Under the pieces are notes generated by a model, which was given only the letters and a program-made list of their open reading frames with translations, did not search any database and had not been told where the DNA came from. Shown here piece after piece: positions 25,185 to 40,781 of a stretch of DNA of 64,000 bases (its first letter is position 1; every line of letters starts with the position of its first letter). The position numbers were made by a program, and so were the translations under genes. The stretch is from Anoplopoma fimbria (taxonomy: Eukaryota; Chordata; Actinopteri; Perciformes; Anoplopomatidae), in NCBI RefSeq assembly GCF_027596085.1, contig NC_072452.1, positions 9,250,790 through 9,314,789 of the forward strand, written 5' to 3'.

Positions 25185-26972
25185 AGTCGCTGATGCATGT
25201 AGGGGAGGGACAGTGGGTGTGTAAGAGCAGCAGGGAGTCAGGTTGCACATAAAGTAGCTCACTTTGCAGGGGTCTGTCATACAAGGGCTCAAAATGCTTG
25301 TTGCCCACTCATTTCCGTCCCCTGTGAAGTAGTGAGGCTATGTTCTCATTCAGTGTGGGAAATAAGAAAGCTCTGCCAACACATTGAAAGCTCAAACCTG
25401 CAGCTGCTGCCGTGTAGAAATTACTGCTGCATTGAGGCAGTCTGCCAAAATATGCTCTCCACCCCAGTGAGGGGCCACTGCACATGCTCTGATCGTCTGC
25501 TTCACTACGGCGACCATCACTCTTCACGACAGCTGGAGAGCTTCACCCCCATAGCAACTGGGCCACAAATAAAAGCCCTCAGCAACAGGCCTTTAACTAA
25601 ACTTATTACATTCATGGCTCTTTTGTGGAAAAGTCCTAATGTGGAATTAATGTAAGGAGCTAAATGTCTACTGCTTCCTTTCTCCCTGGGTGCTGCTTGT
25701 TTCCTCTGTTGCCAAGGCCACAACTGTGCAGAACATGATTAAGAGCAAGTGTTTGTTTCACCTCAAGCAAGAGCAGAATGAAAGGACACTGATGATACAG
25801 TTTGACAACAAAGATATCTGACAGATGCTGTCAGGGCTGTCTTTCAGATGTGCAGGCGCAGCAGGTTACAATGACACCCTACACTGCTGCCTTTATGATG
25901 GGGAAGAATCACATGGTGGCTGGTGGCAGAAAAATGACCTCCCTCTGTCCACACAAAACCATCCACGCTCCATAGACCCAAGGTGTGCTCAGATACAATT
26001 CGAATCATACCTACATAATGCCACATGAGAAAGGTCCGTTCCACTTACCATTTCTATATTTGGTTTTCTGTGTCAACACTGCACTGGAATCAATAGTTTC
26101 AGGCCTAGAGAGAGAGAGAGATAGAGAGAGAAATGCTGACGCAGGGCTGGGAACAGCATTGCAAATCACCCTTGTCCCAATAAGGGTGTCATTTCCCCCC
26201 TATATGCGGGAAATCAGGTTGCAAAGACTCAATATGCATAATGATGATCCATCCTTTTTCCTGAGTAATTCTAATGAGGCTGTCCGTTCAGTGTGCTGCT
26301 TAAAATAGATCACCATCCAATAGCACAAGAAACATAATAGAGAGACAAGTTTATATCACACTTGACCAAAAAATGACACGCTAGCTGATGGAATTTGCAT
26401 TAAGCCAATTGGCAGGAAACCTATTTAGTCAGATTTTCCAGTAACATATAATGCAGCCATTCAGTAAAGCATATGAAGGAAGGAGCTATAGAGAAAGTAT
26501 TTCTGCTCACTTTCCCTGACTGACTATGTTTCTCAATTTAGAATCATAGCGCAAAATTATAATACATTTCTACAGATCAAATTGAAGAAATGATAAAGAA
26601 ACAGACTTATATCGATTCAGCTTTTCTAAAGAGTTTATGATTTTTATGAAGCTATCCCAAAATAGCATGCACTGTTTAATGTCAGAATGAAGGTCTGGGG
26701 AGTGGGCCATGTATACAGAACCACACCCTTCTCTCAACCCCACATAGAATACATTTCGGGGGCTTTAAATTAACTAAAGGATGTCTGTTTTTTTTTTTTT
26801 CTAACATTAGACTTTACTCTCTAACATTTTAAGAAGTTATGATTGTAAATGATATCACTTTCATATCCATAATTCACAGATTTAAAGAAGGTCTTGCTGT
26901 CTACTGCGGTTCATTGGCACATTAAATAATAATGCCTCATCATCAAACTTCTCCACAAGCAGTTTTGCAAAC

Positions 26973-27037
26973 ACAGATATTAAATACAGATATTAAACAC
27001 AGATATTAAATACAGATATTAAATACAGATATTAAAT
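26973..27037. repeat. 13-bp tandem repeat, five copies
   Basis: Five head-to-tail copies of ACAGATATTAAAT (one with a final C), ending 19 bp before the inferred anxa6 first exon donor. Confidence 0.9.
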
Positions 27038-27056
27038 AATAGTAAACATGTCTCAC

Positions 27057-27180
27057 CTTCTGTGTGCAGGACGTATCCAGTGAGAGTGGTTCTGCTGTCT
27101 TTGCTGTGTCCCCGGTCTGTCCGTCTCCCCTCCGGTCGGACTAGAGAGTCCCGTTACGTGTCCTCTGTGACGCAACGACT
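27057..27180 (-). promoter_or_regulatory. anxa6 non-coding first exon and promoter
   Basis: On the minus strand a consensus donor CACAGAAG/GTGAGA closes a GC-richer stretch that has no in-frame ATG, consistent with a 5' UTR exon. The GC-rich block reaches about 27,200 and is followed at once by a 120-bp CA tract upstream. No TATA box is seen. The transcription start is inferred. Confidence 0.5.
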
Positions 27181-27211
27181 GCGGCGCTCTCTAGCGCAGC
27201 TTCTTGTGAAG

Positions 27212-30720
<3,509 letters not shown>

Positions 30721-30751
30721 TCATATCAGGGGGGTGGTAAACAAGGCCATG

Positions 30752-30842
30752 TATAAAAGAATATTGAGATTTAGGAGATTGACGGATCCCATTTATTGTC
30801 TCTTCTAAGCAACCCTGTGAAGCAAAAGATTAAACAGGAGAG
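30752..30842 (+). promoter_or_regulatory. slc7a2 TATA promoter and non-coding exon 1
   Basis: TATAAAA at 30752-30758 is followed about 25-30 bp later by a likely start and an ATG-free leader that ends in a consensus donor AGAG/GTGAGT at 30842. The next exon begins at 31215 after CAAACAG, eight bases before the ATG. Confidence 0.6.
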
Positions 30843-31222
30843 GTGAGTGAATACAGTCTTATTCTGCCCTGAATGTAAAACCAGTGAAATATATGTAGAG
30901 CAAATTAATTACATTTTAGGATCTTATCATGATTAACCTTTGACAAAATGGTTTCCATGGTTAATTGTCCTTCCATTATGCTTTCATAAATAGCTTGTTC
31001 TGCCACTGTTACATTTACAACAGATTTTGAGAATGTTTCTCGAAAGAGGAAATGTTCTACAGTGGAGCTGACCTAACAATTATTCAACGACAGGTTCACT
31101 GATCCCCCCCCCCTCCTTTCCTCTCCCCTTACTGTCTCTTATATTTACTCCCTCTTTCTCCACGACATCAAACTCCACTCCCACCTATCTCTTCTCCCAT
31201 CCCGATCCAAACAGATAGAAGC

Positions 31223-34200
31223 ATGTCGTGTGGCTGGGTGAAGTCCTTTCTGGTGAGCGTGTCTCGGAGGAAGCCCCTGGAGCCCGAGGGGGAGCAGTCC
31301 ACGTTTAACCGATGCCTGACCACCCTGGACCTGGTGGCCCTCGGTGTGGGCAGCACCCTGGGGGCCGGGGTCTACGTCCTGTCTGGAGAGGTGGCCAGAG
31401 ACACTGCTGGACCCAGCATCATCGTCTCTTTCTTCATCGCCGCCCTGGCCTCCATATTCGCCGGGCTGTGCTATGCAGAGTTTGGGTCGAGGGTTCCCAA
31501 AACAGGCTCAGCATACCTTTACAGCTATGTGACTATCGGAGAGCTGCTGGCTTTTATCACTGGGTGGAATCTGTTACTCTCCTATGTCATAGGCAAGTGT
31601 GCTAAACAGGATTTTTTTCATACATTATCAATAACAATAGATTATCTTGTCTGTAATTCAGCAAGGTAGGTTTTATCAGCTTTCAAAAGTTTCCTGAAGC
31701 TAAAAATATATAGGAAAAAAATCTTTTGATTTTCATCCTCTGAAAAAACATATTTTCCTCTTATCTAACATGTTTGACTCAGTGAGAACACTGGAACCTA
31801 TAAATGATCAACCATCAACATGAGACTCTTAAACACTGTGACCTTTCACTTGCTCTACAAGTTTCTTTTAACAGTGAAAGTTTCCATATTAAGAGTGTGT
31901 TTCACAAAAACAGCCACTTAACTGGCTTGCATGTCAATAACCATTATGGTTTGAAATAATAGAGGCATAAAGTTTGAAAGACGCCTGAAGAAGGAGCTAT
32001 CATCATGTGTTTTTCTGTTTATGACTCAGGCTGATTATTTTATTGCATCTTTTTCTCAGGGACATCCAGTGTTGCACTGGCATGGAGTGGGACATTTGAT
32101 GACCTCATAGGAGGCGCCATATCGAAATACTTTGAAGAAAATGCAGCAATGGGCCTTCCTGGCCTGGCACCTTACCCAGATGTCTTTGCTGCTATTCTCG
32201 TCATGCTACTGTCAGGTAAAATAATGAAACAGGGTTTTTTTTAATGGTGGTGGCAGTAATATATAAGCTACAAAATAAATTATAATCACCATGTTTCCTA
32301 TGAAGGTCTGCTGTCATTTGGAGTGAAAGAGTCAACAACAATCAACAAGGTCTTCACAGCAGTCAACATAGTGGTGCTGGTGTTTGTGGCCATCTCTGGA
32401 TTTATCAAGGGGGACATCTCCAACTGGCAAATCAGTGAGGAGGCTCTGATAAACGCCACAGCAGAATTCAAGTAATGTCAAAAAGCAATAAAAGCATTTT
32501 TGTGTTTGGGTGTTCGGAGATCATTTCTTATAAAAATAACTGTAAATAAACACGACATAATGCTCCTTGTCCAATGCAGAAATTTGAGCTCTACTGCCAA
32601 TCTGACAAGTATATATGGAGAGGGTGGATTTTTCCCCTATGGCATTAACGGAACGGTGGCCGGTGCTGCAACATGTTTCTACGCTTTTGTTGGATTTGAC
32701 TGCATCGCTACAACAGGTAAGATGACATTGTCTCCCTTTATCAGTGTGATTATATACGGTTACATTTCTAACATTAGATGAGATCCTTTGTTAAATAAAC
32801 AAGATCAAATAAACATAAAACTGTATGTACGATGACAAAGCAGAAATGTGAGCCAAACTTTAAAGTGTAGCAACAGATTTCAGTTTGTCTGGTGTTTTAT
32901 TGCTGATATTAGAAGGATTTAATATGGAATGATTCCTGATAAGTTTGACAACAAAAAGGGGATACTGAAAACATTCCAGAGCTTTTTTTATCCGCCACCT
33001 GTTGCCTTCATCGTTGGAAGGAGTTTGCTCACTTTTCTCTGAGATGGTTCAGTTGTTATCATGTGACCTAAGTATGGAATTCCGGTTGCTTGATAACAAC
33101 TAAACTGTCTCTTTGACAACTGACTAATCTCCCTCTGTTGAAGGTCATGAGATGTGGCTAAATGCTCTTGATATTTTCTGATAAGCGCACCTTAGAATTG
33201 TGTTTATCAAACTGCCATGTAAATGTCCCTTGGGTATGAAATATTATCATTATTTTGTTATATTTGTGGGATCTTACCCTTTTAATTTCATGTGACCCCA
33301 AACAGCTGAATATATCACTGACTTCTTTGCTTTTTTTCATAGGCGAGGAGGTGAAGAACCCCCAGAAGTCTGTCCCTCTGGGCATTGTGGCCTCACTACT
33401 TATCTGTTTCCTGGCCTACTTTGCTGTGTCTGCTGCTCTCACCCTGATGATGCCTTACTACCTGCTCAGTGAAAAAAGCCCCCTGCCAGTGGCTTTTGAA
33501 TACATCGGCTGGGGTCCTGCCAAATACGCTGTGGCTGTGGGATCGCTGTGTGCCCTATCCACCAGGTAAGAAACCACTGGTAGTACAGTCGGGTCATGTG
33601 ATGTGACCGTGATTGGAGAAAACAATGTATGGGGGTTAAAATGTTTTTTAGCCATGATTGCAGCAAGGTCATCCCACAATTTTGTTCCAGACTGAAATAT
33701 CGCAACAACTATTGCATGGGTTGTCATGGTTCCCAGATAATCTTAATGGCTTATCTATCCCAGATAATCTTAATGACCACAACTGTTGCATAGATTCCCA
33801 TGGATGTGATACAGACATGCATGTTCCTCTCAGGACCACAAGTTTGGTTGCAACACGAGCACTTTACAGCAAACAACTGCCCGTAAATTTGTGTGCACTA
33901 CAGTAATAATTAATCAAAAAATCATTCATCCATCCATCCATCCATCCTTCATCTTTTGCCTATCCGGTGTTGGGTCATGGGGGCAGCAGGCTTAGGAGGG
34001 TATTCCAGACGTCATTCTCCACAACACTTTCCAGCTCTTCCTGGGGAACCTTGAGTAATTTCCAGGCCAGACCAGATATATAATCCCTCCAGATTGTTCT
34101 GGGCTGCGATCTTGTTCTTTTAGTCTTTACCCAAAGCTCATGACCACAGGTGAAATACATAGATTGACTGGAAAATTGAGATCTTTGCCTTCCAGCTCAG

Positions 34201-36386
34201 CTCCCCCTTCACCAAACGGTCCAGTACATGGCCTGCATCACAGCTGACACCACACCGAACCACCTGTCCATTTCATGCGCTGAGATACTTGAACTCCCTT
34301 GTTTGGGGAAGTGAATCACTCCCAACCCGGAGGGTGCAATCCACCGTTTTCCGGCAAAGAACCATGACCTCAGACTTGGAGGCACTGGCTCTCATCCCTA
34401 CTGCTTCACACTCAGCTGCAAAAAGAGCATGCCACTTGTGTTTGACTCTGTGCTGTCCATTGAATCGCTCTTGGTCTGTCTTGGTCTGTCCCCTGACACA
34501 TTGTAAAAAAAAAAATTGTAAGTAAAATGAATAATATTTATTGTTAACTAAATCTGGCATAGTCAGAAGTTTTTTGTTTTCTCAGATTAGACTGATACTA
34601 AATGTGCCTCTGTTGGGAACTACTGTAGCATTTTCAAACAATTGAAGCTTGTACAACCAATGTAGCTGCCAGAAGTTTTGTTATGGGTGTTTGACAAAAT
34701 GAAACAAGACGAGATCTGGTTAAAAAAAATCCATAGAACTGCCATCTATGAAAGAAGAAGAACTTCAAATGACCTCAAGAAACAATAAAAAGGAATCTTC
34801 ACAAAGCTCAGTTTGGCATCAAGGTCAATGACTTTAGTCCAACAAGCTGACTTTCCTTGAATGCAATGTTAATTAGTATGACTTTAATCAATCTGGAAAG
34901 GGCCTTATATAACATTTCATGATAAACAATTTCCTTCATATTGGTTTGAGACAGAATGCCAGCAAAGAAATGTTTGGTTAGGAAAACAGCATATGAGATG
35001 TTTTAAGGAATAACCTTTTTTATTTATTTCTAGAGCGAAGTCATGCTGGCCTGTCACTAAAAGTATTAACATTTTTGATGACTGACACTGTTTGCGTTTG
35101 GCTCCCCAGCCTGCTGGGTTCGATGTTCCCAATGCCCCGGGTACTGTTCGCCATGGCAAGAGACGGCCTGCTTTTCCAACCCCTGACCAAAGTCACTTCC
35201 AGGGGCAGTCCTGCCATAGCTACCATATCGTCTGGATTTGTGGCAGGTACAGATGTTCCAGCTGTTCATCAGTTTCTGTGTACATGTGGTAAGGTTTATG
35301 GACTTGTGAAACACGGTATGCCTCTTTGTCATCTTTAGCTATCATGGCTCTGCTGTTTGACCTGGAAGCCTTGGTGGAAATGATGTCCATCGGTACTTTG
35401 TTTGCTTACACACTCGTGGCCATATGCATCTTAATACTGAGGTATATTTATTTCATCCGTTTCTTCTCCCACAGTGTTTTACCTACTGAGAAAACTATTT
35501 ATGATACAATATCTTTTTTCCAATCAAGGTACCAAGAGGGTCCGTCTGAAGACACAGACCTTAAGATCATAGAATCTAACACCAGGTTTGGCCTCCTGAG
35601 GCCTCCGTCAACTCCAAATGCATCCACCTCGAGAAGAGTCACAATCTTGACTATAATCTCTGGTAAACAAGGCAAACATTACTGAAGCACCTGTGGCGTT
35701 ATATTTTTTAAGTACCTTTTCTTGACCACCAATTTCTTTGCTATGGAAAATTATTTTGTCTCTCTGGTCAAGAAATCTTTTTCATCTTTTCTTTTTCTGC
35801 AGTTGCATGTTTGATTGCACTGTGTGTCACCCTGACCAAAGCCATAGATGCTCTATCCAATCTGGAAGCGTGGAGTCTGGTGGTCATCTGCGTCCTCGCC
35901 TTCATCGTGCTGCTAAACACTTTCCTCATCTGGAGGCACCCACAAAATACTACCAAAGCATCTTTCATGGTGAGAGTAGTTGTGTATCTGAGCAATCTTC
36001 TAATAGGTTATAATAGACATCATCTAGAAAATCCTCTCACATCTTTTGTTCTCTGTTCACAGGTGCCCCTACTCCCTGCTCTGCCGTTAGTAAGTACGTT
36101 CATCAACGTCTACCTGATGGTCCAGTTAGGTGAAGAAACATGGATACGATATGCTATTTGGATGTTAGTGGGTAAGGACATATTTCTGCTTGAAAGGTTT
36201 AGATATTTATTGAGTTAGCTGCTGAACTGTAATGATCCCCCTCTTCTCTCTCCAGGGTTAGTCATATACTTTGGCTACGGTGTCCGTCACAGTGTTCAGA
36301 GGAAGCGCCTCAGGGCCAACCACGAGAGGATAGAAACGGTCAGCGGCAAAACAGACAATGACGTAATTAAAGAAGAAAAATTCTGA
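31223..36386 (+). CDS. slc7a2: Cationic amino acid transporter, SLC7A2-like
   Basis: Eleven coding exons join in frame to 610 residues (human SLC7A2 is 658): 31223-31592, 32060-32215, 32306-32471, 32580-32716, 33343-33565, 35110-35246, 35339-35441, 35529-35662, 35803-35969, 36063-36171, 36256-36386. It is a CAT-family APC transporter with about 14 membrane segments. Conserved blocks include [48 protein letters not shown] and the C-terminal [11 protein letters not shown]. The wording [17 protein letters not shown](I/V)GWGPAKY fits SLC7A2 better than SLC7A1 or SLC7A3. NLSS and NLTS near residues 232-240 are candidate extracellular glycosylation sites. In the family it carries arginine, lysine and ornithine across the plasma membrane. 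Odd: the first coding intron starts GCAAGT, a GC-AG intron. It could be a lineage-specific paralogue; pdgfrl lies just downstream, as in human 8p22. Confidence 0.92.
33690..33850. repeat. Dispersed fish repeat fragment
   Basis: Begins 'ctgaaatatcgcaacaact' and continues with 'gttgtcatggttcccagat', the head part of the family seen at 24400-24730. It contains an internal direct duplication of 'cccagataatcttaatg'. Lies in an slc7a2 intron. Confidence 0.5.
33925..34510 (-). mobile_element. Fragment of a non-LTR retrotransposon (LINE)
   Basis: On the minus strand, broken frames encode reverse-transcriptase-type sequence: [20 protein letters not shown]...[10 protein letters not shown] (about 34450-34280), then a C-terminal block with [16 protein letters not shown]...[20 protein letters not shown] (about 34125-33975). 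The element ends in an (ATCC)n tail at 33925-33947 read on the plus strand. Deletions and frame changes make it a dead, 5'-truncated copy. The LINE clade is not certain. Confidence 0.7.
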
Positions 36387-36800
36387 GCTCAGCTGGAGAG
36401 AAATAGATTTAGATGTTACAGTGAGTAACTGCTTTAAATTTGTAACTATTGTTTTACATGCAGCTCTGTTGATCTGTTCCTGCAGTGTTTAATATATGAG
36501 TGCAACAGGTGGTACGTGTTGAGATGCAGGCAAATGGACAGATGGGCCAACTTTTAACTTTTATTCCACTTTATGATAGAGACTGAATTTATCTAAATGT
36601 GCCAACATTCAACCAATGCCTGACGTATTTGTTTGACCTGTATACATATTCTGTATCAATGACTGTCCTGGAGCCTCTAAATCTACTATCAAAGTAGTTT
36701 ACACCTCCATTTAAAAAGAAAAAAGGGCTAGAACTATTTTCTGTTGATGATTACTATTTTGTTAACAAGTTTACACTTTTCATATCAATTGTGAAATAAA
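36387..36800 (+). other. slc7a2 3' UTR with candidate polyadenylation signal
   Basis: AATAAA at 36795-36800 lies about 410 bp after the stop codon. The UTR is AT-rich with no other feature. Confidence 0.5.
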
Positions 36801-38080
36801 TGACATATATTGTAATTTTTTACAATTCTAATTACGATTATGAATAACAAGAGCATAGTTTTTTACATATCAAAATATAGAATTAGACTGTACAAAAGAA
36901 CAATGTAGATACAGAAAATCTTGTTGAATGTCTTTTTTGCTCTCTGTTGAAAGATCCACTTTATTAATTGTTTGTTGTTTCAAAGTGTAAATATGCAAAC
37001 TGTAAATGTTTTCTAATTATATATTGTAAATGTATCCCTTAATTAAAAAGAATGAATCCAATTTTCAAGAGGACTACAAACTGGAGGTAATTTTCTGCAG
37101 GGAATGTTGATAAAAAAAACAAAAGTTCAGTTCCAGTCATAATCTTGGATAAAGAGCCAAGAGGCGGCTCATTACCCAGAGTTCACTGGGAACAAAGGGA
37201 CCTTTCACAGCAGCTTACCTGTGTCATGTTCAAGATTGTGGCTTAGCTAGTCACTCAAAAGGAAAGGTTTACATTGTTCTCACTGGGTACAGTATGCTAT
37301 GGATTAATCAAATATGAAAAACCTTGATTTCTTTTCCTGTTTAGAAACATGTAATTTCACCAAGGATAGTTGGTAGTATAGATATAATGTCAAGTGTATT
37401 TATATACTTAAGCCTAAAGGTTCTTCTCAGAAGACTTTACAATATCTACAGCAGGTCATTTAGTTATTTAGTTTAAAATATTGGCATAAATTGATGGATT
37501 TTCAAATTAAAATCTTGTTTTTACAAAGTTGTTTCACACTAGACTTTTGGGATCATGTCAGTGTTTCAAAGCCTCTTTAAGGTAATTGATGCATTACACA
37601 ATGCACCAAAAATATAAAACAACAGGTAAATAGACCAAGAAAAGTTGATCATTATTTTTCATGAATGATTTTGCAGATTTTGCATACTAGTCTTATGCTG
37701 GTAAACCCTGTGATTTGTTTTAATTGTTTAAAGACAATCGGTAAATGTTGGACAAAGGGTTTATTGGGCACCAAATGCTTTTAATAACTCTTCCACAGTA
37801 TCCCTTGTCTGGGCTGTTTCAAAGGGCCAGACTCATACTGCTAGCACACTTCCAGTCCAGCAGCTAAGCAAACAGGCTGTGTGATTTCACACGGAGGGGC
37901 CTCTGTCTCTGGACCCTCATTGGTCCGAACAGGCTTGAAAGCCTCCATTGAGCCAGTCCTGAGGAATTTGGGGTACTAATGCCACGCTCAGGAGGAGGAC
38001 TTTTGGTGATTCTGGTAAACAGCTGACAGCTCACTTTGCGAGCTCTGCCCTCCTCCTCTTCTCTCTGGTTTCTGAAGCAC
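36801..38080. other. Intergenic region between slc7a2 and pdgfrl
   Basis: About 1.3 kb with no gene. The stretch 37,800-38,100 has higher GC and probably holds the pdgfrl promoter, though no TATA box or other core element is clear. Confidence 0.4.
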
Positions 38081-38148
38081 GTTCTCTGTGTTGAACTGCA
38101 CTAACTAACAAGCCACAGACCACTTTGATAGTGTTCCACTGATCAATC

Positions 38149-40781
38149 ATGGCTTTGGTGAACTTGTTTGGATCAAAGGGGAAGCGGGCGCTGAGCACTC
38201 TCCTTATTTGTGCCGTAATCTTCGAGTTAGGTAAGTGACTTTATTCACTTGCTGAGCAATTCAGTGAACATGTGTTCCTAGAATCACTAAGGAGGCCCTA
38301 ATGCATGACATGACTTACTCTAGAAGTTGGCTTGTGATAAAAATATTAAGCAACCATGATGCCATTACCACATTAATCTTTTTACCAAGATATTACCTGC
38401 CTATCAATCAATTCATATCATTAATCATTTACCTTTATCTATGTTTATGCACCATTGGTGCATCATCTGCTCTGCATACTGTGTAGCTTATTGTCAAAAA
38501 GACGCCCAAGAACAGAGGACCACTCCAGGAAGGAAGCCCAGCAAACCCAAACTTGGGAAATCAACAAATAAAGGGCCAAGAGCTGTAACCCCCAAAATCA
38601 AAGCTACACCTGCAGTCCCGGCACAGACCGTCCTCACACAGGTATTTCATATACGACACAATTACTTTTGATTTGTTCATGGAACATTCATTAAACACGG
38701 ACAAATGAACTCTGTGATATTATATCTGACACATACAGGTGCTAAACAGAAGGAAGTTTAAGAAGGTGGGAGAAACTATAAGCGTGCAGACAGGAGACAC
38801 CTTGGAGCTGAGGTGCAGGGGCAAACCTGTGCAGTGGAGCGTCCCAAAGTACCTGGAGGAGGATGATGAAGGAAGGCTCAGGTAAGCTGAGCGGTCGATA
38901 AATTTTTACTGTGCATGATGTACCATTTATTCTTCCAATGTCAGAATGATATCAATATGATTTCTTAATTTACCGTTTTGGCTCTGCAGGATTGTCCAAC
39001 ACGAGCGCTATGGCGTTCTGACATTAGTCAACACTACTGGTGCAGACACAGGGGAATACACCTGTTATCCTATGTACTGTGAAGACACAGACTGCAGGAA
39101 GGAGTATGACAAAGCTGTCAAAGTCTTTGTATTCTTTCCAGGTACAGTGAATAAACTTTGTTGATGCTTGCATGTGCACTTCTCACAACTGAAGGCCTCT
39201 GCTTAATTGCACTGCCAGTACAATCTGCCATATCTCGTATTGCCAATCTGCCATATCTTCTCACTGTAACTATCAGATCCACAAGAATTATTTGTTCCAA
39301 CATCTGAGTACTACGAGGCGATTCAGCTGAGAACCAACTGGCCGACGCTCCTCCCCTGCCAGGTGACGTCACCTGAGGCTAAAGTGACTCTCCACCGTGA
39401 GTTTCCACCAGTAGAGGTGGCGGTGGACGGGAAGGAGATATCTTTTAACGTCAAGAGGGGCTTCACCATTCATCGACCCCGGCCTCATCATGCTGGAGCC
39501 TTGTTCTGTGTCGCCAGTCTGGGCAACCTGAGGCAGAGCTCCACCAAGTACATGCTCATCTATGTTAACTGTGAGTGCTGCCACTAAGTCGTCCATTCCC
39601 TAAATCATAAATTATCGTGAATAGCCGATTTCTGATCAGGGACAAAACCTCTCCCAGCATGCATCAGACAGGAACACAGAGAAAAACAAAGACTGGAAAA
39701 TGTTCTTAGCTCTTAGCATTGCAACTGCTAATTCAACTTATTTAAGTATTCGTATTTTGACTTCTTCCGCTACAACTTTGCTGTTTTAGTATTTCAACTT
39801 TTTAAACATTTTAACTGCCTAATTTGTGCAACAATTTTTTTCAGGATACTTAGTGACTAGAGAACCAGAAGTGACTATGTTTATTGGCACTTTTGTAAAA
39901 GTCATTACTATCTTATTTACGCCTTTTTACATAAAGTAGTACTACTTCCCAAGGGGGAAATTGTAGTACCCAGTAGGGTTTTGTTAAAGATTACAGGACA
40001 AAACAGGAAGAACATGCAAACTCTTACAAAGAAAGCTGCTGCCTACAGACACAGTTTCATTGTGCTGACTAGTGCAAGCCGTAGTTAAATTATTGTTTGG
40101 TTACTTATCACGTTCCGATCAGACCCCATGGCTCCTCCTGCTCCAGTAATCCAGGCCTCGTCAAGCTCGGTGGCTGTGGGGGAAAACCTGCGTGTCATCT
40201 GCTCCGTGGTGGGGGAACAGGACGTGGTCGTGGAGTTCACCTGGGAATACCCAGGACAGCAGGTCAGACACTTAGGGAGACAGGAATACTAGAGCTTTTT
40301 GCTTTAATACTTTACAATAATTTCAGGTTGGTTGTGAGACAAAGTAGCTGAAGGATCTGTTACTGAGGTTCATCTTGTGTCATATGGCTTATGTTGTCTT
40401 TTTAGCTAGTTTGTAATTAGTTAAGAGGCATCCAACCTATGGACTGCAAAGCATCCAAGCCTATAACCATATATTAATGATTAGATAACATTTAAGCTGC
40501 AGAAAAGGAGCACATTTCTCCTATGCTAGACAGTGTGTGTTATATCCAGACTGAACCACCTGTTCTGGTTGCAGATTGGGAGGCCTCTGTACACACAGGA
40601 GAGCATCAGTCCAGTCGGTGGAGGAGCAGCTCGACAGCAGTCTCAGTCTGTCCTCCTGGTGGACGAGGTGAGGGACGTGGATCAGGGAGCCTACACCTGC
40701 ACCGCCCAGAACCTGCAAGGAGTCAAATCAGTGTTCACCAATGTTAAAGTGGTCCCCAATGCCAAACCTAAGAAACCGTAA
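38149..40781 (+). CDS. pdgfrl: PDGF receptor-like protein (secreted Ig-domain protein)
   Basis: Seven exons join in frame to 390 residues (human 375): 38149-38230, 38487-38641, 38739-38881, 38990-39141, 39277-39570, 40123-40262, 40575-40781. Residues 1-28 form a signal peptide (basic KGKR, then LSTLLICAVIF). Residues 30-79 are a lysine/proline-rich spacer like that of PDGFRL. Three Ig-like units follow with cysteine pairs at about 105/152, 205/255 and 302/364; the first and third have the D-x-G-x-Y-x-C motif (DTGEYTC, DQGAYTC). KVTLHREFP and YTCTAQNLQG are shared with human PDGFRL. There is no membrane segment or kinase. PDGFRL is an extracellular protein reported as a candidate tumour suppressor; its ligand is not settled. 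The second exon could instead begin at 38502 at another in-frame AG. AATAAA follows at 41055-41060. Confidence 0.92.

Larger units (their letters stand above)
24731..27056. other. First anxa6 intron region
   Basis: Long intron between the non-coding exon near 27.1 kb and the first readable coding exon. It holds a (TG)n tract, a short GA-rich tract near 26108-26130 and a 13-bp tandem repeat. A short exon bearing the anxa6 ATG must lie here or upstream but was not identified. Confidence 0.5.

Noticed and set aside
26966..27040. CRISPR-like array
   Set aside because: The 13-bp units are directly adjacent with no spacers, and this is vertebrate nuclear DNA.
31312..31605. Alternate-frame 97-residue frame within the first slc7a2 coding exon
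   Set aside because: GC-rich overlap frame; the real frame matches the CAT family throughout.
33658..33906. 82-residue plus-strand frame in an slc7a2 intron
   Set aside because: Lies in a dispersed non-coding repeat with an internal duplication.
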